From Klebsiella pneumoniae (GTDB lineage Bacteria > Myxococcota_A > UBA796 > GCA-2862545): a stretch of 58,695 nucleotides of DNA. The position numbers were made by a program, and so were the translations under genes. Each line of letters opens with the position of its first letter. Position 1 is the first letter of the stretch. A model generated the notes under the pieces. It ran no database searches. It had not been told where the DNA came from and was given only the letters and a program-made list of their open reading frames with translations. Shown here one piece after another: positions 18,704 to 28,430 of the stretch. Where the stretch lies: the NCBI GenBank assembly GCA_945861065.1, contig CAMASI010000017.1, forward strand, positions 1-58,695, given 5' to 3'.

Positions 18704-19719
18704 GGGTGCGACGCCCGGTAGGCCGCCAGCCCCGCCACGATCTTGGCGAGCAGCGCCTTTTCGCCGGCACTCGCCCCGGCCATATAGGCGTCCCGGGCGG
18801 CCTTGGCGGGCGCGTCAAAGGTCGCGCGCTCTGCGGGCGTCAGTTCGTGAACGGCGATGTCCATGTACCCGAGGTTGGCGACCAGATCCGGGGTCAGCGC
18901 CCGGATCATCTTGCGCATCTCTTGGACCAAACCGCCTCGGGCGCCGAGCAGCGCCGTCCTGAGGTCGGCAGGCAGGCCGTCGAACCACGTCTTGTTGAAC
19001 ACGATCGCCGCTGGCTGGTAGATATGGTTCGTGATGGTGAAGAACTTCGTGGCCGACGTCCACTGCGCTGCCATCGAGAACAGCGGCGTGTTGTCGTAGC
19101 CGTCGATGACGCCGGTCTGCATCGACGTGAGCACTTCGGTGACCGGAATCGGAACCGGGCTCGCGCCAAAGGCCCGGTACATCTGAATGTGTACGCCACT
19201 CTCTTGCGAGCGCATCTTGTGGCCCTTGAGCGCCGCCGGACTCGTCACGAAGCCGAAGTTGGTACCGAAGCAGCGGTTGCCGTTCTCGCTCCAGAACCCG
19301 AGCACAAGGCCGCGGTTCTTGAAGGCCAGTTCGAGATCGGCGAGCACGACCGTGTCGAGAATGTGGTCGGCTTCGACGGGGCTGCGGAACAGGTAGGGCA
19401 GTTCGAGCACGGCCAGTTCAGGCACCACGCTCGACAAGGCACCGGTGGAGGCGCCTACGCCTTCGATCTGGCCTCGCTGACAGGAAACCACGGTTTCGTT
19501 CTCGTCACCGAGCACGCCGCCCAGGAACGGGCGGATGGAAATTCGGCCAGGGACGGCGGCTTCCACGAGCTTCTTAAAGCGCTGAAGGCCATCGGACCAC
19601 GGCGTGCCGTCGGGTGCTACGGTGGCGAGCCGCAGGATGGGCACGTCCGCAGCTTCCGCCAACGAGGGCCACAGGGAAAGAAGGGCAGGAAGCGGCAACA
19701 CGCTTCGGCGGGTCAACAT
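18700..19719 (-). CDS. dctP: TRAP transporter substrate-binding protein DctP
   Basis: A 339-residue periplasmic solute receptor. The N-terminus MLTRRSVLPLPALLSLWPSLAEA is a signal peptide with a twin-arginine-like TRRSVLP and likely cleavage after AEA. Typical DctP blocks follow: LRLATVAPDGTPW, ALSSVVPELAVLELPYLF and TGVIDGYDNTP, with the conserved Arg region in GHKMRSQES. It is the first gene of dctPQM, and each junction overlaps by four bases. It begins 42 bases after the uvrA-like gene on the same strand, so it may be read from the efflux operon promoter. Confidence 0.93.
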   Translation of the reverse strand: MLTRRSVLPLPALLSLWPSLAEAADVPILRLATVAPDGTPWSDGLQRFKKLVEAAVPGRISIRPFLGGVLGDENETVVSCQRGQIEGVGASTGALSSVVPELAVLELPYLFRSPVEADHILDTVVLADLELAFKNRGLVLGFWSENGNRCFGTNFGFVTSPAALKGHKMRSQESGVHIQMYRAFGASPVPIPVTEVLTSMQTGVIDGYDNTPLFSMAAQWTSATKFFTITNHIYQPAAIVFNKTWFDGLPADLRTALLGARGGLVQEMRKMIRALTPDLVANLGYMDIAVHELTPAERATFDAPAKAARDAYMAGASAGEKALLAKIVAGLAAYRASHP

Positions 19720-19761
19720 GAAAACCTCGCAACGGGACTTGCTAACCCCGACCGAAGGACC

Positions 19762-22143
19762 TCACATCCACCCCGTTCCTCCGGCAACGGTTGCCGCGAG
19801 GTGCTGGCCCGTCAACGTCGACCTCGCGGCCACCAAGTCGGCAGGCGACCCTTCGAAGACGACCCGCCCACCGTGGTGGCCCGCGCCCGGCCCGAGGTCG
19901 ATGATCCAATCGGCGTGCGCCATCACCGCTTGGTGATGCTCAATCACAATGACCGACTTGCCGGCGTCGACCAGCCGGTCGAGCAGCAGAAGCAGCTTCT
20001 CCAGGTCTGCCAAATGCAGTCCGGAGGTCGGTTCGTCAAGCACGTAGATGCTGCCGTCGGCACCCATTTCGGCGGCGAGTTTAAGCCGTTGCCGCTCGCC
20101 TCCCGACAGGGTTGGAAGCGGTTGGCCGAGGCGCAGGTAGCCGAGCCCTACGTCGGCGAGACGTAGCAGAATCGCGTGGGCAACCGGCGTACGTGCTTCA
20201 CCGGCGCCGAAAAACCCGACAGCGTCTGTCACTGAAAGATCGAGCACTTCAGCGATGTTGAGCCCGCCGAGCCGGTAGTCCAGTACCGACGCCTGGAACC
20301 GGCGACCCTCGCAAGCCTCGCAACCCGTGGCGACACCCGCAATCATCCCGAGGTCCGTGTAGATCACCCCAGCCCCGTTGCAGGTCGGACAGGCACCCTC
20401 AGAGTTGGCGCTGAACAACGCCGGCTTCACACCGTTCGCCTTTGCGAACGCCTTCCGGACCGGCTCCAGCAGGCCGGTGTAGGTCCCGGGGTTGCTCCGA
20501 CGCGACCCGTGAATCGCCGACTGATCGACCGACACTACGCCGTCCCGTCCCACCACGGAGCCGTGAATCAGCGAGCTTTTGCCCGACCCAGCCACGCCTG
20601 TCACCACCACCAGCACCCCGAGGGGGATGTCCACGTCCACCGCCACCAGGTTGTGCCTGTTTGCGCCGCGCACCTCCAACACACCCGACGGCCTGCGTAC
20701 CGACGTTTTCAGGGAGGCCCGGTGGCTCAGGTGACGCCCGGTGAGCGTGCCGCTCGCGCGCAACCCGTCGATCGTACCCTCGAAGACGACCTCGCCGCCC
20801 GCCGTACCCGCGCCGGGGCCGAGGTCAATGACGTGATCGGCGATCGCGATCACCTCTGGCTTGTGTTCGACGACAAGCACGGTGTTGCCCTTGTCGCGGA
20901 GCCGAAGCAGCAGGGCGTTCATCCGCTGGACGTCGTGAGGGTGCAACCCAATCGTCGGTTCGTCGAAGACGTAGGTCACGTCGGTGAGCGACGACCCGAG
21001 GTGACGGATCATCTTCGTCCGCTGCGCCTCTCCGCTCGACAGCGTGCCTGACGGACGGTCGAGGCTGAGGTAGCCCAGGCCAATCTCCACGAACGAGTCG
21101 AGTACGTGCCGAAGCGCTGCCAGAAGCGGCGCCGCGGACGGTTCTTCCACGCCGTGTAGCCACACGGCCAACTCGTCGATCTGTTTCGCACAGGCGTCGG
21201 CGATGTTGATCCCCTTGATCTTGCAGGACCGCGCGCCGGCATTGAGCCGGGAACCGCCGCAGTCGGGACAGGTGCTGAAGGTGACGGCGCGCTCCACGAA
21301 TGCACGAATATGCGGCTGCATCGCCTCCTTGTCCTTCGACAGGAACGACTTCTGAATCCGGGGAATCAGGCCCTCGTAGGTGAGGTTCAGGTTCTCGACC
21401 TTCACTTTCACCGGCTCCTTGTGAAGGAAGTAGGCCAGCTCTTTGGGCGTGTAGTTGCGGATCGGCTTGTTCGGGTCGAGCACGCCTGAGGCACTAAAGA
21501 TCCGCACATACCAGCCGTCGACGGTGTAGCCGGGCACAGTAAGCGCGCCCTCGGCCAGCGACTTCGTGTCATCGAACAACTGCGACAGGTCGATGTCGGT
21601 CACCGAACCCATTCCTTCGCATCGCGGACACATGCCGCCGGTGATCGAAAACTCCTTTTTCTCGGTCTTCCCGCCGCCCCTCTCCGTCGAGATCCGCCCC
21701 ACCCCGCTCACCGACGGGACGTTGAAGGAGAGGGCGTTGGCCGAGCCGACGTACGGCTTTCCAACCCGGCTAAACAGAACCCGCAGCATCGCGTTGGCGT
21801 CGGTCGCCGTGCCCACAGTCGACCGGGAGTTGGCGCCCATTCGTTCTTGGTCCACGAGGATGGCCGTGGTCAGCCCTTCGAGCACGTCGACTTCGGGCCG
21901 GCCCAACGTCGGCATAAATCCCTGCAAGAACGCGCTGTAGGTCTCGTTGATCATCCGCTGCGACTCTGCAGCGATCGTACCGAATACCAGAGACGATTTG
22001 CCCGAACCCGACACGCCGGTGAACACCGTTAGCCGCCGTTTCGGAATGTCGACGTTGACGGCCTTTAGGTTGTTGACCCGTGCGCCCTGCACACGGATCA
22101 GATCGTGTTGGTCCGCGGCGTGTCGGCCAAGCGTTGAGCTCAT
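19762..22143 (-). CDS. UvrA2-type (DrrC-like) ABC ATPase
   Basis: A 793-residue twin-ATPase of the UvrA family. Walker A motifs are at residues 43-50 (GVSGSGKS) and in GVAGSGKSSL of the second half. ABC signatures are LSSGEAQR and LSGGERQR. Zinc cysteines occur as CPRCEGMG, CPDCGGSR and CPTCNG/CEACEG. It is about 150 residues shorter than excision-repair UvrA because the UvrB-binding insertion is absent, as in DrrC and other UvrA2 proteins linked to resistance against DNA-binding drugs. The ATG at 22143 overlaps the RND pump stop (ATGA), which fixes the start over a possible TTG nine codons earlier. The coupling argues that it protects DNA from the compound the pump exports. Confidence 0.9.
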   Translation of the reverse strand: MSSTLGRHAADQHDLIRVQGARVNNLKAVNVDIPKRRLTVFTGVSGSGKSSLVFGTIAAESQRMINETYSAFLQGFMPTLGRPEVDVLEGLTTAILVDQERMGANSRSTVGTATDANAMLRVLFSRVGKPYVGSANALSFNVPSVSGVGRISTERGGGKTEKKEFSITGGMCPRCEGMGSVTDIDLSQLFDDTKSLAEGALTVPGYTVDGWYVRIFSASGVLDPNKPIRNYTPKELAYFLHKEPVKVKVENLNLTYEGLIPRIQKSFLSKDKEAMQPHIRAFVERAVTFSTCPDCGGSRLNAGARSCKIKGINIADACAKQIDELAVWLHGVEEPSAAPLLAALRHVLDSFVEIGLGYLSLDRPSGTLSSGEAQRTKMIRHLGSSLTDVTYVFDEPTIGLHPHDVQRMNALLLRLRDKGNTVLVVEHKPEVIAIADHVIDLGPGAGTAGGEVVFEGTIDGLRASGTLTGRHLSHRASLKTSVRRPSGVLEVRGANRHNLVAVDVDIPLGVLVVVTGVAGSGKSSLIHGSVVGRDGVVSVDQSAIHGSRRSNPGTYTGLLEPVRKAFAKANGVKPALFSANSEGACPTCNGAGVIYTDLGMIAGVATGCEACEGRRFQASVLDYRLGGLNIAEVLDLSVTDAVGFFGAGEARTPVAHAILLRLADVGLGYLRLGQPLPTLSGGERQRLKLAAEMGADGSIYVLDEPTSGLHLADLEKLLLLLDRLVDAGKSVIVIEHHQAVMAHADWIIDLGPGAGHHGGRVVFEGSPADLVAARSTLTGQHLAATVAGGTGWM

Positions 22144-25100
22144 GTCCACCCCACCTTGCGTTTCGCCCAATCTCGACAGCCGCTCATCGTATCGTACAAG
22201 GTCGGTATCACCAACAGCGTCAGCAACGTGGACGTGATGACCCCCCCAATCACGGCACGACCGAGCGGCGCTCGAAAATCAGCGCCCTCGCCCGTACCCA
22301 GTGCGACCGGAATCATGCCCGCGACGATCGCGACGCTGGTCATCAGGATGGGCCGCAGCCGCGTTCCTCCTGCCTCGATCAGGGCCTGCCGCCTCGGGAT
22401 GCCCGCGTCCTCCGCCGTTCGAGTGAAATCGATCAAGAGAATCGCATTCTTGGCGACAATTCCCATCAACAACACGATGCCGATCATCGACATCAAATTC
22501 ACCGTGGACCCGCTCACCCACAACGCCAACATCACACCGATCAGCGAGAGCGGCAATGACGCTAGGATGGGAATCGGCGTGAGAAAACTCCCGAACTGCA
22601 CAACGAGGATGAAATACATCAGCACAATCGCCACGCCGAGCGCGGTGAGCATGCGTCCGAACACGTCGGCCTGCCGCTCCGCTTCTCCCCCTTGTTTCAC
22701 ATGGTACCCAGGGGGGAGGGCCAACTCCGCGATTTTCTCGTCGATCCCCTCCAACACGGCGGACAACGGCAGCCCCCTCGCGTTCGCTTGCACCGACACC
22801 ACGCGCTCGCGATCGACGTGTTCGATTTCCGCGGGCCCCTTGCCCTCCCGAATCGTCGCCACTTGTCCCAACGGCAGCACCCGGGGCCCGGACGGCCCTT
22901 GCACGAGAATTGGCAAGTCCACGAGGTGTTCGCCGCGCGTCCGTTCTTCGGCGGCCAGCCTCACGAATACGTCGCGGGTTTCCCCTCCCGGATCCACCCA
23001 ATCGCCCACGTCTAGACCCGCAAAGGCCGGACGCAAAGCCAGAGCCACCTGGGCCACCGACAGGCCGAGTTGGGACGCGACGTCCCGGTCGAGTGTCACC
23101 TCAAACTCCGGCTTCTGACCGCCCGTGCTCAGCCCCACATCGGCTGCCCCAGGCACCGTCTTTATCGCTTCGGCGAGCCTTTCCGCGAGGTCGCCCAGGG
23201 TGGCCAACCCAGGCCCCGTCAACTGCACCTGAATCTGTTTTTCGTTGCGAAATCCGGTTCCGGTGATGGCGGCCTCAATCCCAGCGAGGCGCGCCACCTC
23301 CCTCCGCACATCCTCGGCGATCTCATCCTGGTGCCGCTCGCGCTCCGCCTTCGGCAGCAACCGCACGAATACCTCTGCCTTATCCACCGTGCCGCCCTGA
23401 CCGCCTACCGTCGTGAAGCTGTGACGCACGCCCTCGAATGTGCCCGCAATTCGCGCAGCTTCCGCGGCCTTCTCCCGCGTGTAGGCTAGGCTCGTCCCCG
23501 GTGGCATCTGCAGTTGCAGCACAAACTCGCTGCGGTCCTGAATGGGAAAGAATGAAGAACCCACGAGACCGGAGGCGGGAATGGCGAGGGCACCCACGAA
23601 GGCGAGCACCGCGATCGACAAGGTGGTCCACCGATGCAGCAAGGCCCAGGAAATAAGCCGCTGGTAGACGCCGGTGAGACGGTCCACACCCACGTTGAAG
23701 CGGGCAACCGCTCGACCGATCGGCCCCCTTTTAGCGCCGACTTCTACCGATGGGTCCGGCCACCACGCCGACAACATTGGGTCGAGGCTGAAGGAGACGA
23801 ACAGCGAGACCGCTACCGACGACGCTACGGTCAGTGCCATCGGCCCCATGAACTGCTCGGCGAGTCCGCCCATGAATGCGACCGGCACGAATACCACGAT
23901 AATCGAAAACGTCGTCGCAGCCACAGCAAGCCCGATTTCTGCGGTGCCGTCACGCGCCGCCTCGAAATGCCCCTTTCCTCGCTCCAAATGGCGCACGATA
24001 TTTTCCCGGACCACAATCGCATCGTCGACAAGAATGCCAATCGCTAGCGACAATCCGAGAAGCGACATTGAGTTCAGCGTGTAGCCAAACATCAGGATCA
24101 TGAAAAAGGAGGAAATCACCGACACGGGTAACGCAAGCCCAGTGATCACCGTGGAACGCCAGGAGTTCAGGAACAGAAACACCACAATCACCGTGAGGAT
24201 GCCCCCTTCTACGAGCGACTCCTCAACGCCTCGCACCGAGTCGGCTACGCGGTCGCCGGCGTCACGGACGATGTCGATCTGCACGTCCGGCGGCAGCGTC
24301 GGCCGGAGCGCGTCCACCACCGCGCGAAGGTCGGCACAGACCGCGGTCGTGCTGGCCGTTGTCGCCTTGACGACCTCGATGCCCACGGCCTCCTTGCCAT
24401 TGTACAGGGCGACGGATCGGGGCTCCTCGCCCCCAACGCTCACATCCGCAACGTCCCCGAGACGCAAGAGCCGTCCACCCGCAGACCCCACCGCGATGGC
24501 TGCAAAGTCTTCGGCCCGTTCCAGACGTCCCGCGAGGCGAATGCTGCGTTCCTGGATGGGGTCGGTCACTCTCCCCACCGGCACGGCGAGGTTCGCCGCC
24601 TGCAAGGCGCCGACCACCTGGCTCACACTGATGCCGGCCGCCGCCAGCGAATCCGGGCGCAACGCCACGCTCAGCTCCGGCGCCCGATCCCCCACCAGTT
24701 CGACGGTCGCTACCCCCGCCACCGCCTGCAGCGCACCGACGATGCCTGGATCTGCGAGCTTCGTCAACTCCGCAGCAGTCCGCGTCGGCGACGATAACGT
24801 GATGCTCACAACGGGAAAATCGTTCGGGTCAAACCGGGTGAGGATGGGCTCCTCCATCTCCGCCGGCAGGTCGGGTCGAATTTCCGAAACCTTGTCGCGA
24901 ATATCCTGCGTGGCCTGTTGCAGGTTTTTCTCGAAATCAAACTCGACGACGACGATACCAAATCCGTCGAGCGACGACGAGGACACCTTGTCCACACCGG
25001 GAATGGCCGACAGCGCATCCTCAAGCGGGGTGATGACCTCGCGTTCCACCACCTCCGGGGCCGCGCCTGGGTAGGGAATCGCCACGCTTACGACGGGCGG

Positions 25101-25223
25101 ATTGACCTCGGGGAACTCGTCAGTATCGAGAAAAAACCAGGCGACGATGCCGAACATCATCAGCACCAGCATGCTGACGATGGTGACGACGGGCTTGCGG
25201 ATCGCGAAGTCGGAAATCCACAC
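22140..25223 (-). CDS. RND efflux pump inner-membrane subunit (AcrB/HAE1-like)
   Basis: The GTG at 25223 gives VWISDFAIRKPVVT, the normal start of RND pumps, and a 1027-residue protein; longer versions add unrelated sequence. It has two repeats of membrane helices and large periplasmic loops. The proton-relay helix carries GILVDDAIVVRENI, with the paired Asp. The start is four bases after the adaptor stop, and the end overlaps the uvrA2 ATG. It works as a trimer with the adjacent adaptor and TolC-like channel to export hydrophobic compounds from the cell. The substrate is unknown. Confidence 0.94.
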   Translation of the reverse strand: MWISDFAIRKPVVTIVSMLVLMMFGIVAWFFLDTDEFPEVNPPVVSVAIPYPGAAPEVVEREVITPLEDALSAIPGVDKVSSSSLDGFGIVVVEFDFEKNLQQATQDIRDKVSEIRPDLPAEMEEPILTRFDPNDFPVVSITLSSPTRTAAELTKLADPGIVGALQAVAGVATVELVGDRAPELSVALRPDSLAAAGISVSQVVGALQAANLAVPVGRVTDPIQERSIRLAGRLERAEDFAAIAVGSAGGRLLRLGDVADVSVGGEEPRSVALYNGKEAVGIEVVKATTASTTAVCADLRAVVDALRPTLPPDVQIDIVRDAGDRVADSVRGVEESLVEGGILTVIVVFLFLNSWRSTVITGLALPVSVISSFFMILMFGYTLNSMSLLGLSLAIGILVDDAIVVRENIVRHLERGKGHFEAARDGTAEIGLAVAATTFSIIVVFVPVAFMGGLAEQFMGPMALTVASSVAVSLFVSFSLDPMLSAWWPDPSVEVGAKRGPIGRAVARFNVGVDRLTGVYQRLISWALLHRWTTLSIAVLAFVGALAIPASGLVGSSFFPIQDRSEFVLQLQMPPGTSLAYTREKAAEAARIAGTFEGVRHSFTTVGGQGGTVDKAEVFVRLLPKAERERHQDEIAEDVRREVARLAGIEAAITGTGFRNEKQIQVQLTGPGLATLGDLAERLAEAIKTVPGAADVGLSTGGQKPEFEVTLDRDVASQLGLSVAQVALALRPAFAGLDVGDWVDPGGETRDVFVRLAAEERTRGEHLVDLPILVQGPSGPRVLPLGQVATIREGKGPAEIEHVDRERVVSVQANARGLPLSAVLEGIDEKIAELALPPGYHVKQGGEAERQADVFGRMLTALGVAIVLMYFILVVQFGSFLTPIPILASLPLSLIGVMLALWVSGSTVNLMSMIGIVLLMGIVAKNAILLIDFTRTAEDAGIPRRQALIEAGGTRLRPILMTSVAIVAGMIPVALGTGEGADFRAPLGRAVIGGVITSTLLTLLVIPTLYDTMSGCRDWAKRKVGWT

Positions 25224-25227
25224 GGGC

Positions 25228-26307
25228 TCAGCCCTCCCCGAGCCGCAATTCGACCGCGGAACCCGGCAAGACCCCAAGCGCAGCACCGACGAGAATCGTC
25301 TCCCCTTCCTCCACACCGCTGGTCAGTTCGACCCGCTCCCCGGCTACGTCGTGCGCCCCGAGCGTGACCGTCACCCGCTCCGCATGCCCATCCCGAACCA
25401 CAAGCACTGACAAAACGCCGCTCTCGTCCGTCACCGCGCCCACCGGCACCAGCAGCCCGTCGCGCAGCGTTCCGGCCACCCGACCCGTAGCGTACAGGCC
25501 CGTCAGCAGTGCACCATCGGCGTTGGGTACCCCCACCATCACAGCGACCTGCCTTGTGACCGGGTCCACCGCAGGGGCTTTGCGTTCTACCCGCCCCGTG
25601 AACACCCGCGTCTGCCCCTGGACGTGGAACAACACGTCGTCACCCACGTGCACATTGCCTGCGTCCACCGCCGGGACGGCAGCTTCGATGCGCAGCGACC
25701 CGGGATCGACGAGTGTGAGTAGGGGAAGCCCCGGCGCCACCACATCGCCGACGTTGACTGACCGACTGGCGACCACCCCTTGGATCGGCGCGTGAACCCT
25801 CGCTCCCGCCAGCGCGTCGCCAGCAGCAGCCGCACCCCCCCGGGCGTTCTGCAGTCGGGCCTCCGCCGCGGCGAGCCCCGCCTCCGCCAAATCCACGTCC
25901 CGTTGCGACAGCCCGCCCGCAGCCAGCAGGCGACGGCTCCGTTCGACATCCCGGCCCATATTGGCAACGTCGCGCTCGGCCGCGAGCACCGCCCCTGCCG
26001 CAGACGTCGCGCTCCCCATCACGCCCCCATTCTCGATTTCGATCAGCAGGGCGCCCTTCGTCACACTGTCCCCGAGGTCGGCGTGCAACGCCACCACCGT
26101 ACCCGGCACCTCTGTCCGCAACACGGCTCGATGCACCGCTTCCAACGTGCCCGCGACCCGAGGTCCGGGCGCTACCGGGCCGCGTTCTACCTTCGCAAGG
26201 TCCAACGCCATCAGAACGGTGGGCGGCGCGTCGACCGGCACGTCGTCTGCCCCAGAGCAACCGAGTGAAACGACGGCCAAAACAACCAAAGGAAAGTAGA
26301 CGAACAT
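25228..26307 (-). CDS. RND efflux periplasmic adaptor (membrane fusion) lipoprotein
   Basis: The ATG at 26307 gives a 359-residue protein with the lipoprotein signal MFVYFPLVVLAVVSLGC (Cys17). Earlier in-frame starts would run into the tolC-like gene. The domain order is typical: barrel-sandwich halves (VPGTVVALHADLGDSVTKGALLIEI and VHAPIQGVVASRSVNVGDVVAPGLPL) flanking an alpha-hairpin rich in Ala, then beta-barrel and membrane-proximal domains. It links the RND pump to the outer-membrane channel. It sits seven bases after the tolC-like stop and four bases before the pump start, within one operon. Confidence 0.92.
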   Translation of the reverse strand: MFVYFPLVVLAVVSLGCSGADDVPVDAPPTVLMALDLAKVERGPVAPGPRVAGTLEAVHRAVLRTEVPGTVVALHADLGDSVTKGALLIEIENGGVMGSATSAAGAVLAAERDVANMGRDVERSRRLLAAGGLSQRDVDLAEAGLAAAEARLQNARGGAAAAGDALAGARVHAPIQGVVASRSVNVGDVVAPGLPLLTLVDPGSLRIEAAVPAVDAGNVHVGDDVLFHVQGQTRVFTGRVERKAPAVDPVTRQVAVMVGVPNADGALLTGLYATGRVAGTLRDGLLVPVGAVTDESGVLSVLVVRDGHAERVTVTLGAHDVAGERVELTSGVEEGETILVGAALGVLPGSAVELRLGEG

Positions 26308-26314
26308 GCGGCTC

Positions 26315-27685
26315 TCAGCGGCCCCCGGTGGGGACCGAAATCGGAAGGGAAGAAAGCAATGCGACGTGAAGCGTGGCCACGGCGAGATCACGGGCAGCAA
26401 CGGCGCGGTTGGCGAGGGCGGATTCCAACAACAGGCGGGCGTCGGTGAGTTCGAGCGCCGTCGCCGCACCTTCGGCAACCCGAACCTCGGCGATGGCAAA
26501 GGTGGCGCGGGCCACGCTCACCGTGCCATCGGTGGCCTCCCACTGGGCAGTTGCGGTGGCCAACTCCGCGGCACTGTCGGTGCCCTCGAGCGCCGCGAGC
26601 TCGAAGGCCTGATCGCGACGCGTGGTCGCATCGGCGAGATCGGCTCGGGCGCGCAGCACTTCGCCGTAGGTTCGACCGCCGTTGAACAACGGCACGACGA
26701 GTTGGAATCCCGCCGACACATTCGGACTCCACGCGTCGTTCTTCAACGACAGCAGCGTGTCAGGATAGGAGTTCCACCCCGCAGAACCCGTCAGTGAGAG
26801 GTTCGGAAGGCCATTGGCGCGTGCCAACACGACCGCTTGTTTCGCGATGGCTACGCCCTCATCGGCGGCGAGCACGGCTTGACGTGAGGCCGACGTTTCT
26901 GCGGCAAGGCCTACCTGCGCTAGCGCATCCGCGACAAACACGGCGGGGGCCTCATCGTCGAGCGGCGCCCCGGGCGACACCGGTCCTGGCGCATCCAACA
27001 ACGTGCCGAACCAGGACAACGCGGCATCGCGAACGCGACGGGCCCGAAGCACGGCGACCGCCTGATTCTGGGCGTCCACCTCAGCACGAAGCCGTTCGAA
27101 CTCCGACAAGCGACCGACCTCGGCAGCGAGGCGCGTCCGTTGACGATTGGCTTCGGCATGGGCTGACGTTTCTTCGGCGATCGCCAGCAAACGCTCCGCC
27201 AGGGCCGCGTCGAACCAGGCGCGAGCAACGTCTCTGGCCGCCGTCGCCCGGGCGATGTCACGGCCGAAAGTAGCGGCCCGACGTCCGGACGCCACTGTCT
27301 TGAGGCCCGCGCCGAGTCGTCCACCCGTGTACAACCACTGGTTCGCAGTAAAACCGACCCGCCACGTGTTGTCCTTGCCGAAGGGCAGGTCGAGCGTCGG
27401 GACGGCGAGCGCCGACGTAGGCGTCACCGATGTCGGCACGTCAGAGGTGTCGCTGGGGCTGTCGAATTCCGACAGAAATGTACGCGTGTAGCCCGCGGAA
27501 CCAATCACCGACGGCAAAGCGCCGCTGATCGCCCGCCATCTGTCGGCCTTTGCCCGTTCGAGCGCTTCGTCCGCCAGCGCCACGCCTTCGCTGGAATCCA
27601 GCGCCCGTTGCAGGGCGTCGGCCAACGTTACCACATCGACCTCGCCCGCCAGCGCAGTCGTTGCCCACCAAAACCACGCCATCAT
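26315..27685 (-). CDS. TolC family outer-membrane channel protein
   Basis: A 456-residue outer-membrane efflux protein. The N-terminus MMAWFWWATTALAG is a short uncharged signal with an Ala-Leu-Ala cleavage site. Two long helical repeats follow, each opening with the family pattern (LADALQRALDSSEGVALADEAL). It should form the trimeric exit duct for the adjacent RND pump. Its ATG overlaps the stop of the tetR-type gene by four bases. Because tetR is the first gene, the regulator and pump appear to be made from one transcript. Confidence 0.92.
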   Translation of the reverse strand: MMAWFWWATTALAGEVDVVTLADALQRALDSSEGVALADEALERAKADRWRAISGALPSVIGSAGYTRTFLSEFDSPSDTSDVPTSVTPTSALAVPTLDLPFGKDNTWRVGFTANQWLYTGGRLGAGLKTVASGRRAATFGRDIARATAARDVARAWFDAALAERLLAIAEETSAHAEANRQRTRLAAEVGRLSEFERLRAEVDAQNQAVAVLRARRVRDAALSWFGTLLDAPGPVSPGAPLDDEAPAVFVADALAQVGLAAETSASRQAVLAADEGVAIAKQAVVLARANGLPNLSLTGSAGWNSYPDTLLSLKNDAWSPNVSAGFQLVVPLFNGGRTYGEVLRARADLADATTRRDQAFELAALEGTDSAAELATATAQWEATDGTVSVARATFAIAEVRVAEGAATALELTDARLLLESALANRAVAARDLAVATLHVALLSSLPISVPTGGR

Positions 27686-28254
27686 GATTCCTCCACGCCA
27701 ATGCCACGAAGGGCAAGCCGCGCGAAGGCCTCCGCCACGCGTCCCAAGTCTTCCGCGGGCGGTCCACCGACCCCGTCGGGCCGCATCACTTCTCCGAATA
27801 GGGCCCCCATCAACATGCGCGCAGCGAGGTCGGAGTCAAAGTCGGCGCGAGCGCGACCGTCGGCCCGCAGGTGGTCGAACCACCGGGCGATCTCGGCGCG
27901 GATGCGGGCAGGGCCTTCGCGGGCGCGTTCGCATAGGGCGGGCGACTCGTCGATCCACCCCATCGCGACCTGAATGAGTCCTCGAACGCGCGAAAGGCGA
28001 CGCAACGTCGCAGCATTCCACGCTGCCAAATCGGCGAGCGGGCACTCGGAAGGAAGCGGCAAGGCCACGGCCGACACCACCGCGTCGTGGCGCAAGGCAT
28101 CCATCAACAGGCGCTCCTTGCTCCCGAAGCGACGAAACAGCGTGACCTCGTTCACGCCGGCTTCGTCGGCGATCTTCCGGGTCGTCGCGCCGCGGAGCCC
28201 TTCCGCTAGGAAAACGCGAAGGGCGGCATCGAGGATTCGGTCGTCGGTTTCCAT
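27682..28254 (-). CDS. TetR/AcrR family transcriptional regulator
   Basis: A 190-residue repressor. The N-terminal helix-turn-helix is clear (TTRKIADEAGVNEVTLFRRF, about residues 24-43), followed by GSKERLLMDAL. The helical C-terminal half should bind the inducer, perhaps a pump substrate. It is the promoter-proximal gene of the efflux operon and probably autoregulates it. A perfect 9-bp inverted repeat upstream (28297-28328) is the best operator candidate. Confidence 0.92.
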   Translation of the reverse strand: METDDRILDAALRVFLAEGLRGATTRKIADEAGVNEVTLFRRFGSKERLLMDALRHDAVVSAVALPLPSECPLADLAAWNAATLRRLSRVRGLIQVAMGWIDESPALCERAREGPARIRAEIARWFDHLRADGRARADFDSDLAARMLMGALFGEVMRPDGVGGPPAEDLGRVAEAFARLALRGIGVEES

Positions 28255-28296
28255 GAGGCGCGACGTCTAGGGCCTGGGGCTTCCCAACGCAAGCGA

Positions 28297-28328
28297 GCAC
28301 TTGCATTTTGACGAGCCGTTGCAAGTGC
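28297..28328. promoter_or_regulatory. Candidate operator for the TetR-type regulator
   Basis: GCACTTGCA at 28297-28305 and TGCAAGTGC at 28320-28328 form a perfect 9-bp inverted repeat with a 14-base spacer. It lies 43 bases upstream of the tetR start, in the divergent gap to the sugar genes. The size and position fit a dimeric TetR-family site that could overlap the efflux promoter. No convincing -35/-10 pair was identified. Confidence 0.5.
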
Positions 28329-28430
28329 GTCGATCCACAGACTTCAGCGCAACGACGAACACCCGACCCGCCACGTCCCACAGTCCCGCCTCACACCGCG
28401 TTAGCGCCGACCCCGTCCCGAGGCATCGCC

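Noticed and set aside
18454..20166. 570-codon open frame on the plus strand
   Set aside because: It is antisense to dctQ, dctP and the uvrA2 end, all of which have strong family motifs. Its translation is Arg/His/Gly-rich without any recognisable domain.
19762..22143. Housekeeping excision-repair UvrA
   Set aside because: The UvrB-binding insertion is missing, the length is 793 instead of about 940 residues, and the gene is coupled to an efflux operon.
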